A stretch of 54,493 bases of DNA from Gallionella sp. (GTDB lineage Bacteria; Pseudomonadota; Gammaproteobacteria; Burkholderiales; Gallionellaceae): contig JAUSNM010000013.1 of the NCBI GenBank assembly GCA_030645535.1, positions 1 to 54,493 on the forward strand, given 5' to 3'. Made by a program: the position numbers and the translations under genes. This document shows, piece after piece, positions 23,919 to 32,133 of the stretch (position 1 is its first letter; every line of letters starts with the position of its first letter). Under the pieces are notes generated by a model that was not told where the DNA came from, did not search any database, and saw only the letters and a list, made by a program, of their open reading frames with translations.

Positions 23919-24931
23919 TGAGTCAAGACAGGATGCAGGATGCAGGATGCAGGAAGCAGGAGAGCATGTCAGGATACAAAATGCAGGAGGGTGTGTCGCT
24001 CGTCACTACGCCTGTAAAACGCAGAGTCAATTCGGGTTTTGCTGAATCCCGAATCCCGAATCCTGAATCCATGTCTGGATTTACTTTGATCGAGATGATC
24101 ATGGTGATCGTGATCACCGGCATCATCGGCGGCATGGTGGCGGTGTTCCTCAAGGCGCCGATTCAGCAATACATGGATGTGTCGCGTCGCGCGGAGCTGA
24201 CTGATATTGCTGATACGGCGTTGTATCATCTGGCGGGCGAAATCAGCACCGCCGTGCCGAACAGCCTCCGTGTTGCGGGCTGTGGCGGAATTCCGTGTGT
24301 CGAGTTCCTGCCGACCAGGGATGGCGGACGTTATCGGGCAGCAACCGCCTCCGGGAGCGGGGATATATTGGACTTTACGATTGGCGATAGCAGTTTCGAT
24401 ATTGTCGGTTCGCCGATTGTTTTTGTTGCAGGTGACTATATCGTCGTCGGCAGCACCCAGTCGGATGGCAATCCGCCCTATGACACCACGGCGGCATCGG
24501 GTGTGTTGCGTGCCACTAGCACAACGGGTTCGCTATCCAAGGCAACTTATACCGCAACGCAATTACCTGAGTTTGCCCGATTATCTTCGCAGCGCTTCGA
24601 TGTGGTGGATGGCGCACAGCAGGCGGTGACTTACGCATGCGAAAGTGTGGGCACGAATGCCAGCGGCAATGGCACCGGCCAACTCAGGCGGTATTGGAAG
24701 TACGGTTTTTATACGACGCAAGCAGCTCCGCCTATAACCTTTCAGGCAACCGTGCCGCTGAATGCCACGCCGGTACAAAGCGCCATTCTCGCTGACAAGG
24801 TAAGCGGTTGTGTCATTGATTACGCTGTTGCCAACCAGCGGATGGGTTTGCTGGGGGTGCGGCTGACGCTGACCAGCGGCGGCGAGAGCGTCAGCCTGTA
24901 CCAGGAGATCCATGTGAGCAACGTACCATGA
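23918..24931 (+). CDS. mshO: MSHA minor pilin MshO with repeat-derived leader
   Basis: A large minor prepilin (337 aa; GspJ/PilW-like). Processing site ESMSG|FTLIEMIMVIVITGIIGGMVAVF with Glu+5. From ATG 23918, which overlaps the mshD stop, the leader has 54 residues and is made of a heptamer repeat element. The ATG at 24071, just behind that element, would give the leader MSG; no Shine-Dalgarno lies before it. The body has ADTALYHLAGEISTAVPNSLR and CGGIPCVEFLPTRDG. Overlap ATGA links it to mshP. Confidence 0.86.
   Translation: MSQDRMQDAGCRKQESMSGYKMQEGVSLVTTPVKRRVNSGFAESRIPNPESMSGFTLIEMIMVIVITGIIGGMVAVFLKAPIQQYMDVSRRAELTDIADTALYHLAGEISTAVPNSLRVAGCGGIPCVEFLPTRDGGRYRAATASGSGDILDFTIGDSSFDIVGSPIVFVAGDYIVVGSTQSDGNPPYDTTAASGVLRATSTTGSLSKATYTATQLPEFARLSSQRFDVVDGAQQAVTYACESVGTNASGNGTGQLRRYWKYGFYTTQAAPPITFQATVPLNATPVQSAILADKVSGCVIDYAVANQRMGLLGVRLTLTSGGESVSLYQEIHVSNVP
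23930..24070. repeat. inverted heptamer element in the mshO leader (AGGATGC / GAATCCN)
   Basis: Left arm: AGGATGC three times and AGGAAGC (23930-23957). Right arm: GAATCCC twice, GAATCCT, GAATCCA (24044 to 24071, the last base being the A of an ATG). The segment from about 24012 to 24056 matches 23359-23403 of the mshD element with few changes. Confidence 0.9.
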
Positions 24932-25455
24932 TTAAAACAGGATTTTGGATCGAGGATCGAGGATCCAGAATGCAGGATCGAGGATCGAGGATCGAGGTAA
25001 AACCGGCCGGCTACAGGCTGCATGCTACTAGCTACCAGTTCCAAAGAGGCTTTTCCCTGATTACGGCGATTTTCCTGCTGGTGGTGATTGCGGCGCTGGG
25101 CACTTTTGCGGTGACGCTGTCCACCACGCAACACCAAAGCCAGACGATGGATGTGATGGGCGCGCGTGCCTATCAGGCTGCATTGGCGGGAGTCGAGTGG
25201 GCGGCATTCAATGTGAGCCTGCAGGCGGCAAGCTCCGTCACTGCCTGGCCTGGCTGTATTGCGGGTGCAACCGTTGCCGTCGGCGGTAACCTCGCGCCAT
25301 TTTCGCCGGTGACGGTGAATTGCAGTGTGACTTCCGCAGTGGAGGAAGCCAGCACCATCTGGGTATACGCTGTCTCGTCGGTCGCCCATACGGCGGGTGC
25401 GGTCGGTGATGCGAATTATGTGGAGCAGGTTGCAACGGCGAAAATGGCCAGATAG
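24928..25455 (+). CDS. mshP: MSHA minor pilin MshP with repeat-derived leader
   Basis: A GspK/PilX-like minor prepilin of 175 aa. Processing site FQRG|FSLITAIFLLVVIAALGTFAVTL; position +5 is Thr, not Glu, as is usual for the GspK type at the pilus tip. The leader is 41 residues long, coded by a heptamer element (24939-25038), and the ATG overlaps the mshO stop. The body QTMDVMGARAYQAALAGVEWAAF is typical of MshP. Two cysteines (WPGCIAG, VNCSV). mshQ follows after 65 bp. Confidence 0.87.
   Translation: MIKTGFWIEDRGSRMQDRGSRIEVKPAGYRLHATSYQFQRGFSLITAIFLLVVIAALGTFAVTLSTTQHQSQTMDVMGARAYQAALAGVEWAAFNVSLQAASSVTAWPGCIAGATVAVGGNLAPFSPVTVNCSVTSAVEEASTIWVYAVSSVAHTAGAVGDANYVEQVATAKMAR
24939..25038. repeat. 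heptamer element in the mshP leader (AGGATNN / CTACNNG)
   Basis: Left arm of eight units: AGGATTT, TGGATCG, AGGATCG, AGGATCC, AGAATGC and AGGATCG three times (24939-24994). Right arm of four: CTACAGG, CTGCATG, CTACTAG, CTACCAG (25011-25038). The two arms belong to different unit types, as in the element of the prepilin gene at 20734. Confidence 0.9.
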
Positions 25456-25520
25456 CGGTTATGACAATGGGCTTTCAGGAAAAAATGGCAGTACAGGCAT
25501 AACGTGGCAAGAGAGTTGAA

Positions 25521-28500
25521 ATGAAAATAATAATCGGTATGGTTTTGTGGGGGTTGGCAGGCTTGCTGCTGTCGGCGAGTGCCGGTGCGGTGACGACCTC
25601 ATTTACGGTATCCGGAACCTGGACTGCGCCAGCGGGCGTCACCTCGGTTACTGTAGAAGCGTGGGGCGCAGGTGGCGGTGGTGGCGCGGCCACCGGCAAC
25701 CCGGCTAAAGGGGGCGGCGGCGCGGGCGGACAGTATGCGAAGAAGGTGGTCGCAGTGGTGCCTGGGACTGTTTACGCCATCGCCGTTGGAGCCGGTGGAA
25801 CGGTGGGAACAGCCGTTGCAGGCGGGATTGGCGGCAACTCTACTTTTGCAGCGACCACTGTGGTGGCAAAAGGCGGTGCGGGCGGCGCACTCGCTGCGGC
25901 GAACAATAGTTGTGCCGCTGCTGGTGCAGGTTCCGCAACGGGTGGAGTGGGCGATCTTGTCTTCGCAGGGGGGAATGGTTCCGCATGCACAGTGATAACG
26001 ACACCGGCTGGTGGCGCTGGCGGCGGCGGTGCGGGCAGCGCCGGGGCGGGTGGCAATGCAGTTGGAAACACGGCGGGTGCGGGTACGGCGACAGGCGGCG
26101 GCGCGGGCGGCGCAGGATTAACGGCGCGTGGTGCTGGTAATGTCGGTGTCGTGGCGGGCGGCGGCGGAGGCGGAGGTTATGCCACGAGTACAACCGACCG
26201 GAGCGGCGGGTTGGGTGCGGCAGGAGCGGTGAATATCAGCTATGTCAGCTCGGGTCCTGTCGCCGTTACTTATTATCACGATACAACAACTGGCGTGGCG
26301 ATAGGCTTTGACGGGCCGACGAATGTTACGAGCGGCACAAATCAAGTTATTCCGCCGATCATCACCGCGTCATTGACAACTGCGAATACCTGCACGGGCA
26401 ATGCGAGGTCGAATAATCATCCTGCAGGTCTGTTTACTCATTCGAGATGGTATCTCACCACTAACTACGCAGTTGCCACGAATATCAGTGCAAACCCAAG
26501 TGGTGTCGCAATTATTCGTGGGGTGGCAACTACTGACTCGACTATTGTGAGTCTGTATGACTATGACCCGGTGACGGGAGTCAAGACGCTGATCGGCTCA
26601 AGCCCAGTAATTGTTTTGACGAATGGCGCGTCAACCTCTGCATACCCTTACACAATCAGCAGCCCACTTTATACCGTGCCTGCCGGTCATCGGCTGATGC
26701 TGGAATACAGTTTCAACCAACTTGCCGCTACCAATAACGCTAGAGTTTATTGTTTCGTGAACCCGGCCAATTATTCGTATATTGCAGTGACAGAAACCGC
26801 TGCCGCCGCGCCGATGGTTTGCGTTACGGATACGTTTACGGGTGCTGATAATGCCGCTCCCGGCGCTAACTGGTCAGCGTCAAGCAACAGCGGCACATTT
26901 GGCGCACCGAAGATTTTTAACACTGCGGGCAACGGGCGCTTGCGTTTGACTGATGCAACGGCGAATGTCGCCACCCTTGCGGTATTGCAACGACAATTTC
27001 CCGGCGCGGGCAACAAGATCGTTGTAGATTTTGATCATTTTGCGTATGGCGGCAACGGGGCGGACGGCATCGCCGTGGTGTTATCCGATGCCGCTGTGCT
27101 GCCTGCTCCCGGTAGTTACGGGGGGTCGCTCGGTTATGCAAACCGAAGCACCCCGGCAGTCGTTGATGGTTTCGCAGGCGGCTGGCTGGGCGTGGGAATC
27201 GATGAGTATGGTAATTTTTCCAATCCTATAGAAGGGCGTAGTGGCGGGCCAGGCTTGATGCTGGATTCCGTTTCGGTGCGCGGTTCAGGCTCGGCGCAGA
27301 CCGGTTACGCTTTTCATACGGGAACTGCCACGTTGAATCCGCAAGTGGATAACAACGGCGCGGCAGCTCCGTCACATCGCTACCGTATTACGATTGATCA
27401 CACCAACGGAGTGAATGCCTGGGTGACGGTGGAGCGCAATACCGGCGCCGGATATGTGCTGCTTATTCCGGCTTATGACGCGAAAATAAAGGCAGGACAG
27501 GCTGCGGTACCCGCAAACTGGCTTTTGTCATTTTCCGGTTCAACGGGCGCCTCAACCAACATTCATGAGATTGATAATCTGAGTGTGTGCACGACCCAGC
27601 CGATCGATCCCTACATACCGCCTCCTGCTGCACCGGGAGATTTCAATACCTTCGATAGCACGACGGCGTCCGGTGCATTGGATGGAGTCATTCAAACAAA
27701 AATAGCCGGCATGCCATTTACGCTGGATATTGCGGCGTTGAATACCGCAAAAACCGCGTATCTGACCACGCTTGCCGGTGCAGTCAAGGTTGAATTGCTT
27801 AACTCGTCGGATAACGCGGGGGTGTTGGATGCAAACAGCTGCAGGTCAACCTGGTCGCTGTTGCAGGCTTTGCCTAATGCAACCTTCCCGGCAGCGCCCA
27901 ACACGGGGCGATTGACGCTCGCGGCGATTACGGTGCCAGATGCATGGACTGACGTTCGCGTGCGGGTGAGCTATCCGGCAACAGGGACGCCGACAAAGGT
28001 TGGCTGCTCGACAGATAATTTCGCGATTCGCCCGAACAGCTTTACGAACCCTGTGCTGAGCGATATGGATTGGACAACAGCCGGGACAACTCGTACATTG
28101 AACAACATTGGTGCCAGTGGCGGGGTGACGCACAAGGCGGGGCAGCCATTCACAGTGGGAGCGTCAGCGGTAAATGCGGCAGCCACACCGGCCACTACCA
28201 CCAACTACGCGGGCATGCCAACGCCGCTTTTGACGGCGTGTGCTGGAAGCGCTTGCACTGCAATATTCGGCACGTTCTCAATTGGGACGGGTACAGCGGT
28301 GGCCGGATTGATTAACTCGTCCACCGCGACATATAACGATGTCGGCTCATTCGCCTTGCAATTGCAAGACCAAACCTTTGCAAACGTCGATGCTGCCGAT
28401 GGCTCAACAACAGCACAGCGCTACATCTCATCTGCTGTGATCAATGTGGGGCGTTTCGTGCCGGATCATTTTTACGTCACACCAGGCGCCTTCGATAATC

Positions 28501-29342
28501 GTGCGGATTGGTGTGATCAGGGGCTTTTGGTCGCGCCTCCGAACACGGTCTGCGTATCCCCCGCCTTTACCTATATGGGCGAGCCTATGAAAGCTAATTT
28601 CACGCTGACAGCACAGAACGCAGGCAACATTAGCACGCCAAATTACACGGGTGTCTTGGCCAAGCTTAATCCGATCGCAACAAACAGCACGCTGGTATTT
28701 GGAGCCATGGATGGTTTGGCTCCGTCCAATTTGACAGCGCGGTTGGATACATCGTTGGTCACAACTGGTTCGGGTGGCTTCATTAATGGTTCTGCCAACA
28801 TCTCTGTGCCGATAGGTATCACTCGCGGCGTTGCTGCGGATGGTCCCTACGCCGCACTGGACGTCGGTATTGCGCCAGTCGATAGCGATGGCGTAACAAC
28901 GATATTTGATCTGGATATAAATAACGACACAGTCAACGACCATACGCAAGTAAATAGTACCGGCGGTGAAGTACGTTATGGGCGGTTAAAAATATCCAAC
29001 GCGTACGGTTCTGAATTGTTACCTTTGGCGTTGCCGGTCACGGTGGAATATTGGAACGGTACGGCGTACACCATGAATGTGAATGACGATATTTCAGTGG
29101 TCGTAGCCACGCTTGGAAATTATCAGTTCAATCTGAATCCCGGTGAAACGAGTCTTACTAACCCCACGATTTTCCATGGCCTCGGGAATGCAGGCTTGTC
29201 TGCGCCCGGAGCCGGCAATAATGGCAGTGTGGATGTCACAGTAAATTCATCAATCTATCTGCCAGGTAACACAGCACGCGCCACTTTCGGTGTGTACGTT
29301 GGCAATAGTGTATTTATCTATCGCGGACGACATGGTCGTTGA
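25521..29342 (+). CDS. mshQ: MSHA biogenesis protein MshQ, large secreted adhesin-like protein
   Basis: A 1,273-aa exported protein. Signal peptide 1-23 (ASAGA). A glycine-rich domain (about 45-235, many GGGG and GGAGG runs) resembles the glycine-rich domains near lectin-like folds. A laminin-G or lectin-like part follows (about 440-700, with FDHFAYGGNGADGIAVVLSD and INEIDNLSVC-like end). The C-terminal half (about 750-1,270) is the part conserved in MshQ (DUF6701). It is encoded after the minor pilins, so a role at the pilus tip or surface is likely. The Gly-rich part has strongly repetitive codon use (GGC, GCG). RBS GAGAG before the ATG. Confidence 0.87.
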   Translation: MKIIIGMVLWGLAGLLLSASAGAVTTSFTVSGTWTAPAGVTSVTVEAWGAGGGGGAATGNPAKGGGGAGGQYAKKVVAVVPGTVYAIAVGAGGTVGTAVAGGIGGNSTFAATTVVAKGGAGGALAAANNSCAAAGAGSATGGVGDLVFAGGNGSACTVITTPAGGAGGGGAGSAGAGGNAVGNTAGAGTATGGGAGGAGLTARGAGNVGVVAGGGGGGGYATSTTDRSGGLGAAGAVNISYVSSGPVAVTYYHDTTTGVAIGFDGPTNVTSGTNQVIPPIITASLTTANTCTGNARSNNHPAGLFTHSRWYLTTNYAVATNISANPSGVAIIRGVATTDSTIVSLYDYDPVTGVKTLIGSSPVIVLTNGASTSAYPYTISSPLYTVPAGHRLMLEYSFNQLAATNNARVYCFVNPANYSYIAVTETAAAAPMVCVTDTFTGADNAAPGANWSASSNSGTFGAPKIFNTAGNGRLRLTDATANVATLAVLQRQFPGAGNKIVVDFDHFAYGGNGADGIAVVLSDAAVLPAPGSYGGSLGYANRSTPAVVDGFAGGWLGVGIDEYGNFSNPIEGRSGGPGLMLDSVSVRGSGSAQTGYAFHTGTATLNPQVDNNGAAAPSHRYRITIDHTNGVNAWVTVERNTGAGYVLLIPAYDAKIKAGQAAVPANWLLSFSGSTGASTNIHEIDNLSVCTTQPIDPYIPPPAAPGDFNTFDSTTASGALDGVIQTKIAGMPFTLDIAALNTAKTAYLTTLAGAVKVELLNSSDNAGVLDANSCRSTWSLLQALPNATFPAAPNTGRLTLAAITVPDAWTDVRVRVSYPATGTPTKVGCSTDNFAIRPNSFTNPVLSDMDWTTAGTTRTLNNIGASGGVTHKAGQPFTVGASAVNAAATPATTTNYAGMPTPLLTACAGSACTAIFGTFSIGTGTAVAGLINSSTATYNDVGSFALQLQDQTFANVDAADGSTTAQRYISSAVINVGRFVPDHFYVTPGAFDNRADWCDQGLLVAPPNTVCVSPAFTYMGEPMKANFTLTAQNAGNISTPNYTGVLAKLNPIATNSTLVFGAMDGLAPSNLTARLDTSLVTTGSGGFINGSANISVPIGITRGVAADGPYAALDVGIAPVDSDGVTTIFDLDINNDTVNDHTQVNSTGGEVRYGRLKISNAYGSELLPLALPVTVEYWNGTAYTMNVNDDISVVVATLGNYQFNLNPGETSLTNPTIFHGLGNAGLSAPGAGNNGSVDVTVNSSIYLPGNTARATFGVYVGNSVFIYRGRHGR

Positions 29343-29415
29343 GCACGGGGCAGCGTTGTTGACTTATTTGTTAATAATCATTGACAGCTGTGACCGGCTA
29401 AACTAACTTCAAGCA

Positions 29416-30378
29416 ATGTTGAATATTCCATTCGTATCTTCGCTGTTCAAAGCTAAAACCCGCGATGCAGGTTTGCTGTCCATTGGCCTGGCAGAGCAGG
29501 GGCTATATCTGGTGCAAGTGGCGTTTAACGGAGCTAAGCCCCGTGTGGTGCGTTGCGAATATCACGAAACGGCTTCTGCGGTGTCTGCGGCAGATCTGGC
29601 GCAATTGAAGCGCGAAGCAAATCTGGACAACTCGGTTTGCACCACGCTGTTAGCTCCCGGTGAATATCAGATGTTATTGGTGGATGCGCCCAATGTGCCT
29701 GTCCAGGAGCTGAAGACGGCGATACGCTGGAAGATCAAAGACGGTTTGAGTTATCACATCGACGACGCTACCGTGGATGTGCTGCAGATTCCCTACAATA
29801 AACTCAGATCGGATCGCAGCCAGTCGTTGTATGCGATAGCGGCGCGGAACGAGACCATACAAAATCGCATCCATCTGTTCGAACAAGCCCGGCTGGCGTT
29901 GAGCGTGATCGATATTCCGGAGACCGCGCAACGCAACATCGCTGCATTGTTCGAGCAAGAGGGCCGTGCGCTGGCTTTTCTTGCGTTCGACGAGCAGGGC
30001 GGATTGCTGACATTTACCTCGGGCGGCGAGCTCTATCTGTCGCGCCGAATTGAAATTAGCATCGGGCAGCTGAGCGATGCCAACGAAGGCATGCGCGAAC
30101 AATATCGTGGCCGTGTCGAGCTTGAATTGCAGCGTTCGCTCGACTATTTCGACCGGCAATTCAATCATCTGGCCATCAGTCGCTTGTTGCTCTGTGTGCC
30201 GGACCATGCAAAGCTGCTGGATTTTCTTGTCGCCTCGGTGGATGTGACTGTGGAGAAGCTGGATCTGTCACAGGTTATGGACATCAGTGCCGTACCTGCG
30301 TTGGCTGATATGGAATTTGTAGCACAAGTGCTGCCCATCCTGGGTGCTGCTTTGCGTCAGGAAACGCGTGTTTTATGA
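29416..30378 (+). CDS. mshI: MSHA biogenesis protein MshI (PilM-like)
   Basis: A cytosolic actin-like protein of 320 aa that anchors the alignment complex. It has SIGLAEQGLYLVQVAFNG near 22-39, VPVQELKTAIRWKIKDGL (about 94-111) and FLAFDEQGGLLTFTSGGELYLSR (about 187-209), the segments of the PilM/MshI fold. It is the first gene of the I-I2-J-K-L group, whose members overlap by 4 bp each. It starts 73 bp after mshQ, and a promoter in that gap is possible but weak. Confidence 0.87.
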   Translation: MLNIPFVSSLFKAKTRDAGLLSIGLAEQGLYLVQVAFNGAKPRVVRCEYHETASAVSAADLAQLKREANLDNSVCTTLLAPGEYQMLLVDAPNVPVQELKTAIRWKIKDGLSYHIDDATVDVLQIPYNKLRSDRSQSLYAIAARNETIQNRIHLFEQARLALSVIDIPETAQRNIAALFEQEGRALAFLAFDEQGGLLTFTSGGELYLSRRIEISIGQLSDANEGMREQYRGRVELELQRSLDYFDRQFNHLAISRLLLCVPDHAKLLDFLVASVDVTVEKLDLSQVMDISAVPALADMEFVAQVLPILGAALRQETRVL

Positions 30379-31007
30379 GCCAGCAGATCAATTTATTCAA
30401 TCCCGTTTTTCTCAAGCAGCAGAAGCTTTTTTCGTTGCTGACGATGCTGCAGGGGTTGGGTTTGATTCTGACAGGATCAATGCTGTTTTACGCTTATGCA
30501 GCCTATCAGGTATCCGAGCTGGACAAGCAATCCGAGCAAAGCACGAGGCGCTTCAATGCCGAGCAAGCTCGCCTGATAGCTTATTCGGCAGAGTTCTCCC
30601 CGCAACAGGCGAATCAACGGTTGCAAGACGAGTTGCAACAACTGGAGAAAAAAGTCGCCGAGGCCGACACCCTGGTCGATACCCTGCGTTCCGGCGCGGT
30701 GGGAAATACCACCGGGTATTCGGAATATATGCGCGCATTTGCACGCCAGGTGGTGCCGGGCTTGTGGCTGACGGGTTTTACGGTGACCGGTGATGCTGCC
30801 CAGATCAGCCTGAACGGCGGCGTGCTCGATCCTGAGCTGGTTCCTGTCTATATACAAAGGCTGGGCCGCGAGGACGTCATGCAAGGCAAGAGCTTCGCAA
30901 CCTTGCAAATGCAGCAGCCTGAAGTCGATGTAAAGGCTAAGGTCGCGGCGGCGCGCTATCTGGAATTCACGCTGCTCTCTACTCCGGATATAAAGGCTAA
31001 GCCATGA
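30375..31007 (+). CDS. MSHA PilN-like protein (MshI2)
   Basis: A bitopic inner-membrane protein of 210 aa. The start SQQINLFNPVFLKQQKLFS is the PilN-type cytosolic motif that binds PilM/MshI. One membrane helix (about 22-42) is followed by a coiled coil (about 45-100) and a small alpha/beta domain that ends LEFTLLSTPD. The start ATG overlaps the mshI stop, and its own stop overlaps mshJ. In Vibrio this function is included in the mshI-J region; here it is a separate gene. Confidence 0.87.
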   Translation: MSQQINLFNPVFLKQQKLFSLLTMLQGLGLILTGSMLFYAYAAYQVSELDKQSEQSTRRFNAEQARLIAYSAEFSPQQANQRLQDELQQLEKKVAEADTLVDTLRSGAVGNTTGYSEYMRAFARQVVPGLWLTGFTVTGDAAQISLNGGVLDPELVPVYIQRLGREDVMQGKSFATLQMQQPEVDVKAKVAAARYLEFTLLSTPDIKAKP

Positions 31008-31675
31008 AGCGCTATTGGAAACTGGCCTGCACCAAAATCGACGATATGTCGTTGCGCGAGCGTGCGATGATGTTTGCGGCGGCGGCTTTCGTGCTGATCT
31101 CCGCGATCAATGCTACCTTGCTCGATCCGCTGCTGGACACGCAAAAAGCCAAGTCCGCGCAGGTGGTGCAGCAGCAGGAGAAGATGAAGGAATTGCAGGC
31201 AACCATGCAGAATTTGCAGCAATCCAAACGCGACGATGAACATTCACCGTTGCGTGCGCGCATCGCACTGCTCAAGGCGCAATTGCAGGAGCACGACAGT
31301 TATATGCAGAGTCGCCGCGACCGTCTGGTTGAACCCGGCAATATGGCGGCGTTGCTGGAACAGGTGCTGCACAATAATGACAAGTTGCAGTTGATCGAAC
31401 TGAAGACACTGCCGGTCGGTTTGCTGATTGACAAGCCGGTGACTGCGGCCGGGCAACAGGCAAACAAGTCTGTGCAGCAAATTTATAAGCACGGTGTGCA
31501 GATCACCGTGCGCGGCAGTTATCCGGAACTGTTGCGCTACCTCACAGCATTGGAAAAATTGCCGGCGCAGATGTTCTGGGGAGAGGTGAGCATGACCGTG
31601 GAAAAGCATCCCGATGCGCTCTTGACCCTGACGGTGTACACCTTGAGCATGGATGAGACATGGCTGACCGTATGA
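31004..31675 (+). CDS. mshJ: MSHA biogenesis protein MshJ (PilO-like)
   Basis: A bitopic inner-membrane protein of 223 aa. A membrane helix (about 19-38) follows a short cytosolic start KLACTKIDDMSLRERAMM. A periplasmic coiled coil (about 45-105) and a C-terminal domain with VQITVRGSYPELLRYLTALEKLPAQMFWGEV come after; this is typical of PilO/GspM-like proteins. It joins the PilN-like protein in the alignment ring between platform and secretin. It overlaps both neighbours by ATGA. Confidence 0.88.
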   Translation: MKRYWKLACTKIDDMSLRERAMMFAAAAFVLISAINATLLDPLLDTQKAKSAQVVQQQEKMKELQATMQNLQQSKRDDEHSPLRARIALLKAQLQEHDSYMQSRRDRLVEPGNMAALLEQVLHNNDKLQLIELKTLPVGLLIDKPVTAAGQQANKSVQQIYKHGVQITVRGSYPELLRYLTALEKLPAQMFWGEVSMTVEKHPDALLTLTVYTLSMDETWLTV

Positions 31676-32133
31676 GGATCACTGGGGAGTGGGGAGTGGT
31701 AAGTAGGAAGTTGTTTGGTGCGGCTACGCCGCTGCTTGCCGTTTGCTGTTTTCTGTTGCCGGTTTTCAGTTACGCTGAGGAGCTGCCCGACCCGACGCTG
31801 CCACCTGCCAGCGTTTCAGCTCCCGTTGCTGTTTCTGGCGTAGTCGCAGCTATTCCGCCGGCAGGTTTGCAATCCATTATTATCGGCCGGCACAGGCGTG
31901 CCGCTATTATCGACGGTCAGACCGTTGAGCTGGGCGGCCGGCATGGAGATGCAAAACTGGTCGAAGTGAATATGGCTAACGTGGTGTTGCGCACGGCAGG
32001 CGGGAGGCAGGTGTTGACGCTGTTTCCTGATGTGAAAATTACGTCGAAGAGTGACAAGGCGGATTCGCCATCGAACCGAGAAAAAGTGCATGCCGGTACA
32101 CATAAACCGGTTAGAGCCATGGAGAAAAAATGA
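31672..32133 (+). CDS. mshK: MSHA biogenesis protein MshK (PilP-like)
   Basis: A 153-aa periplasmic protein with a membrane or signal segment (about 18-36) and a short beta domain PAGLQSIIIGRHRRAAIIDGQTVELGGRHGDAKL..VLRTAGGRQVLTLFP. The core fits MshK, which connects the alignment complex with the secretin MshL. I chose ATG 31672, overlapping the mshJ stop, over ATG 31660. A heptamer element makes up the first 30 codons, including the signal sequence (31684-31768). The C-terminal tail is Lys-rich. The stop overlaps mshL. Confidence 0.82.
   Translation: MRITGEWGVVSRKLFGAATPLLAVCCFLLPVFSYAEELPDPTLPPASVSAPVAVSGVVAAIPPAGLQSIIIGRHRRAAIIDGQTVELGGRHGDAKLVEVNMANVVLRTAGGRQVLTLFPDVKITSKSDKADSPSNREKVHAGTHKPVRAMEKK
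31684..31768. repeat. heptamer element in mshK (NGNNAGT left, GTTNNCN right)
   Basis: Left arm: GGGGAGT twice, GGTAAGT, AGGAAGT (31684-31711), the unit type of the bioH insert. Right arm: GTTTGCT, GTTTTCT, GTTGCCG, GTTTTCA (31741-31768), the type of the bioB-bioF gap. The right arm encodes the hydrophobic part of the signal peptide. Confidence 0.87.

Noticed and set aside
23298-24070. mshD and mshO elements as attachment or transposon ends with a transposase
   Set aside because: No transposase or integrase frame lies in or near them; the arms are short tandem units rather than unique terminal repeats.
29342-29416. TTGACA in the mshQ-mshI gap as a promoter
   Set aside because: The nearest -10-like hexamer is only 12 bp away, too close for a sigma-70 promoter.
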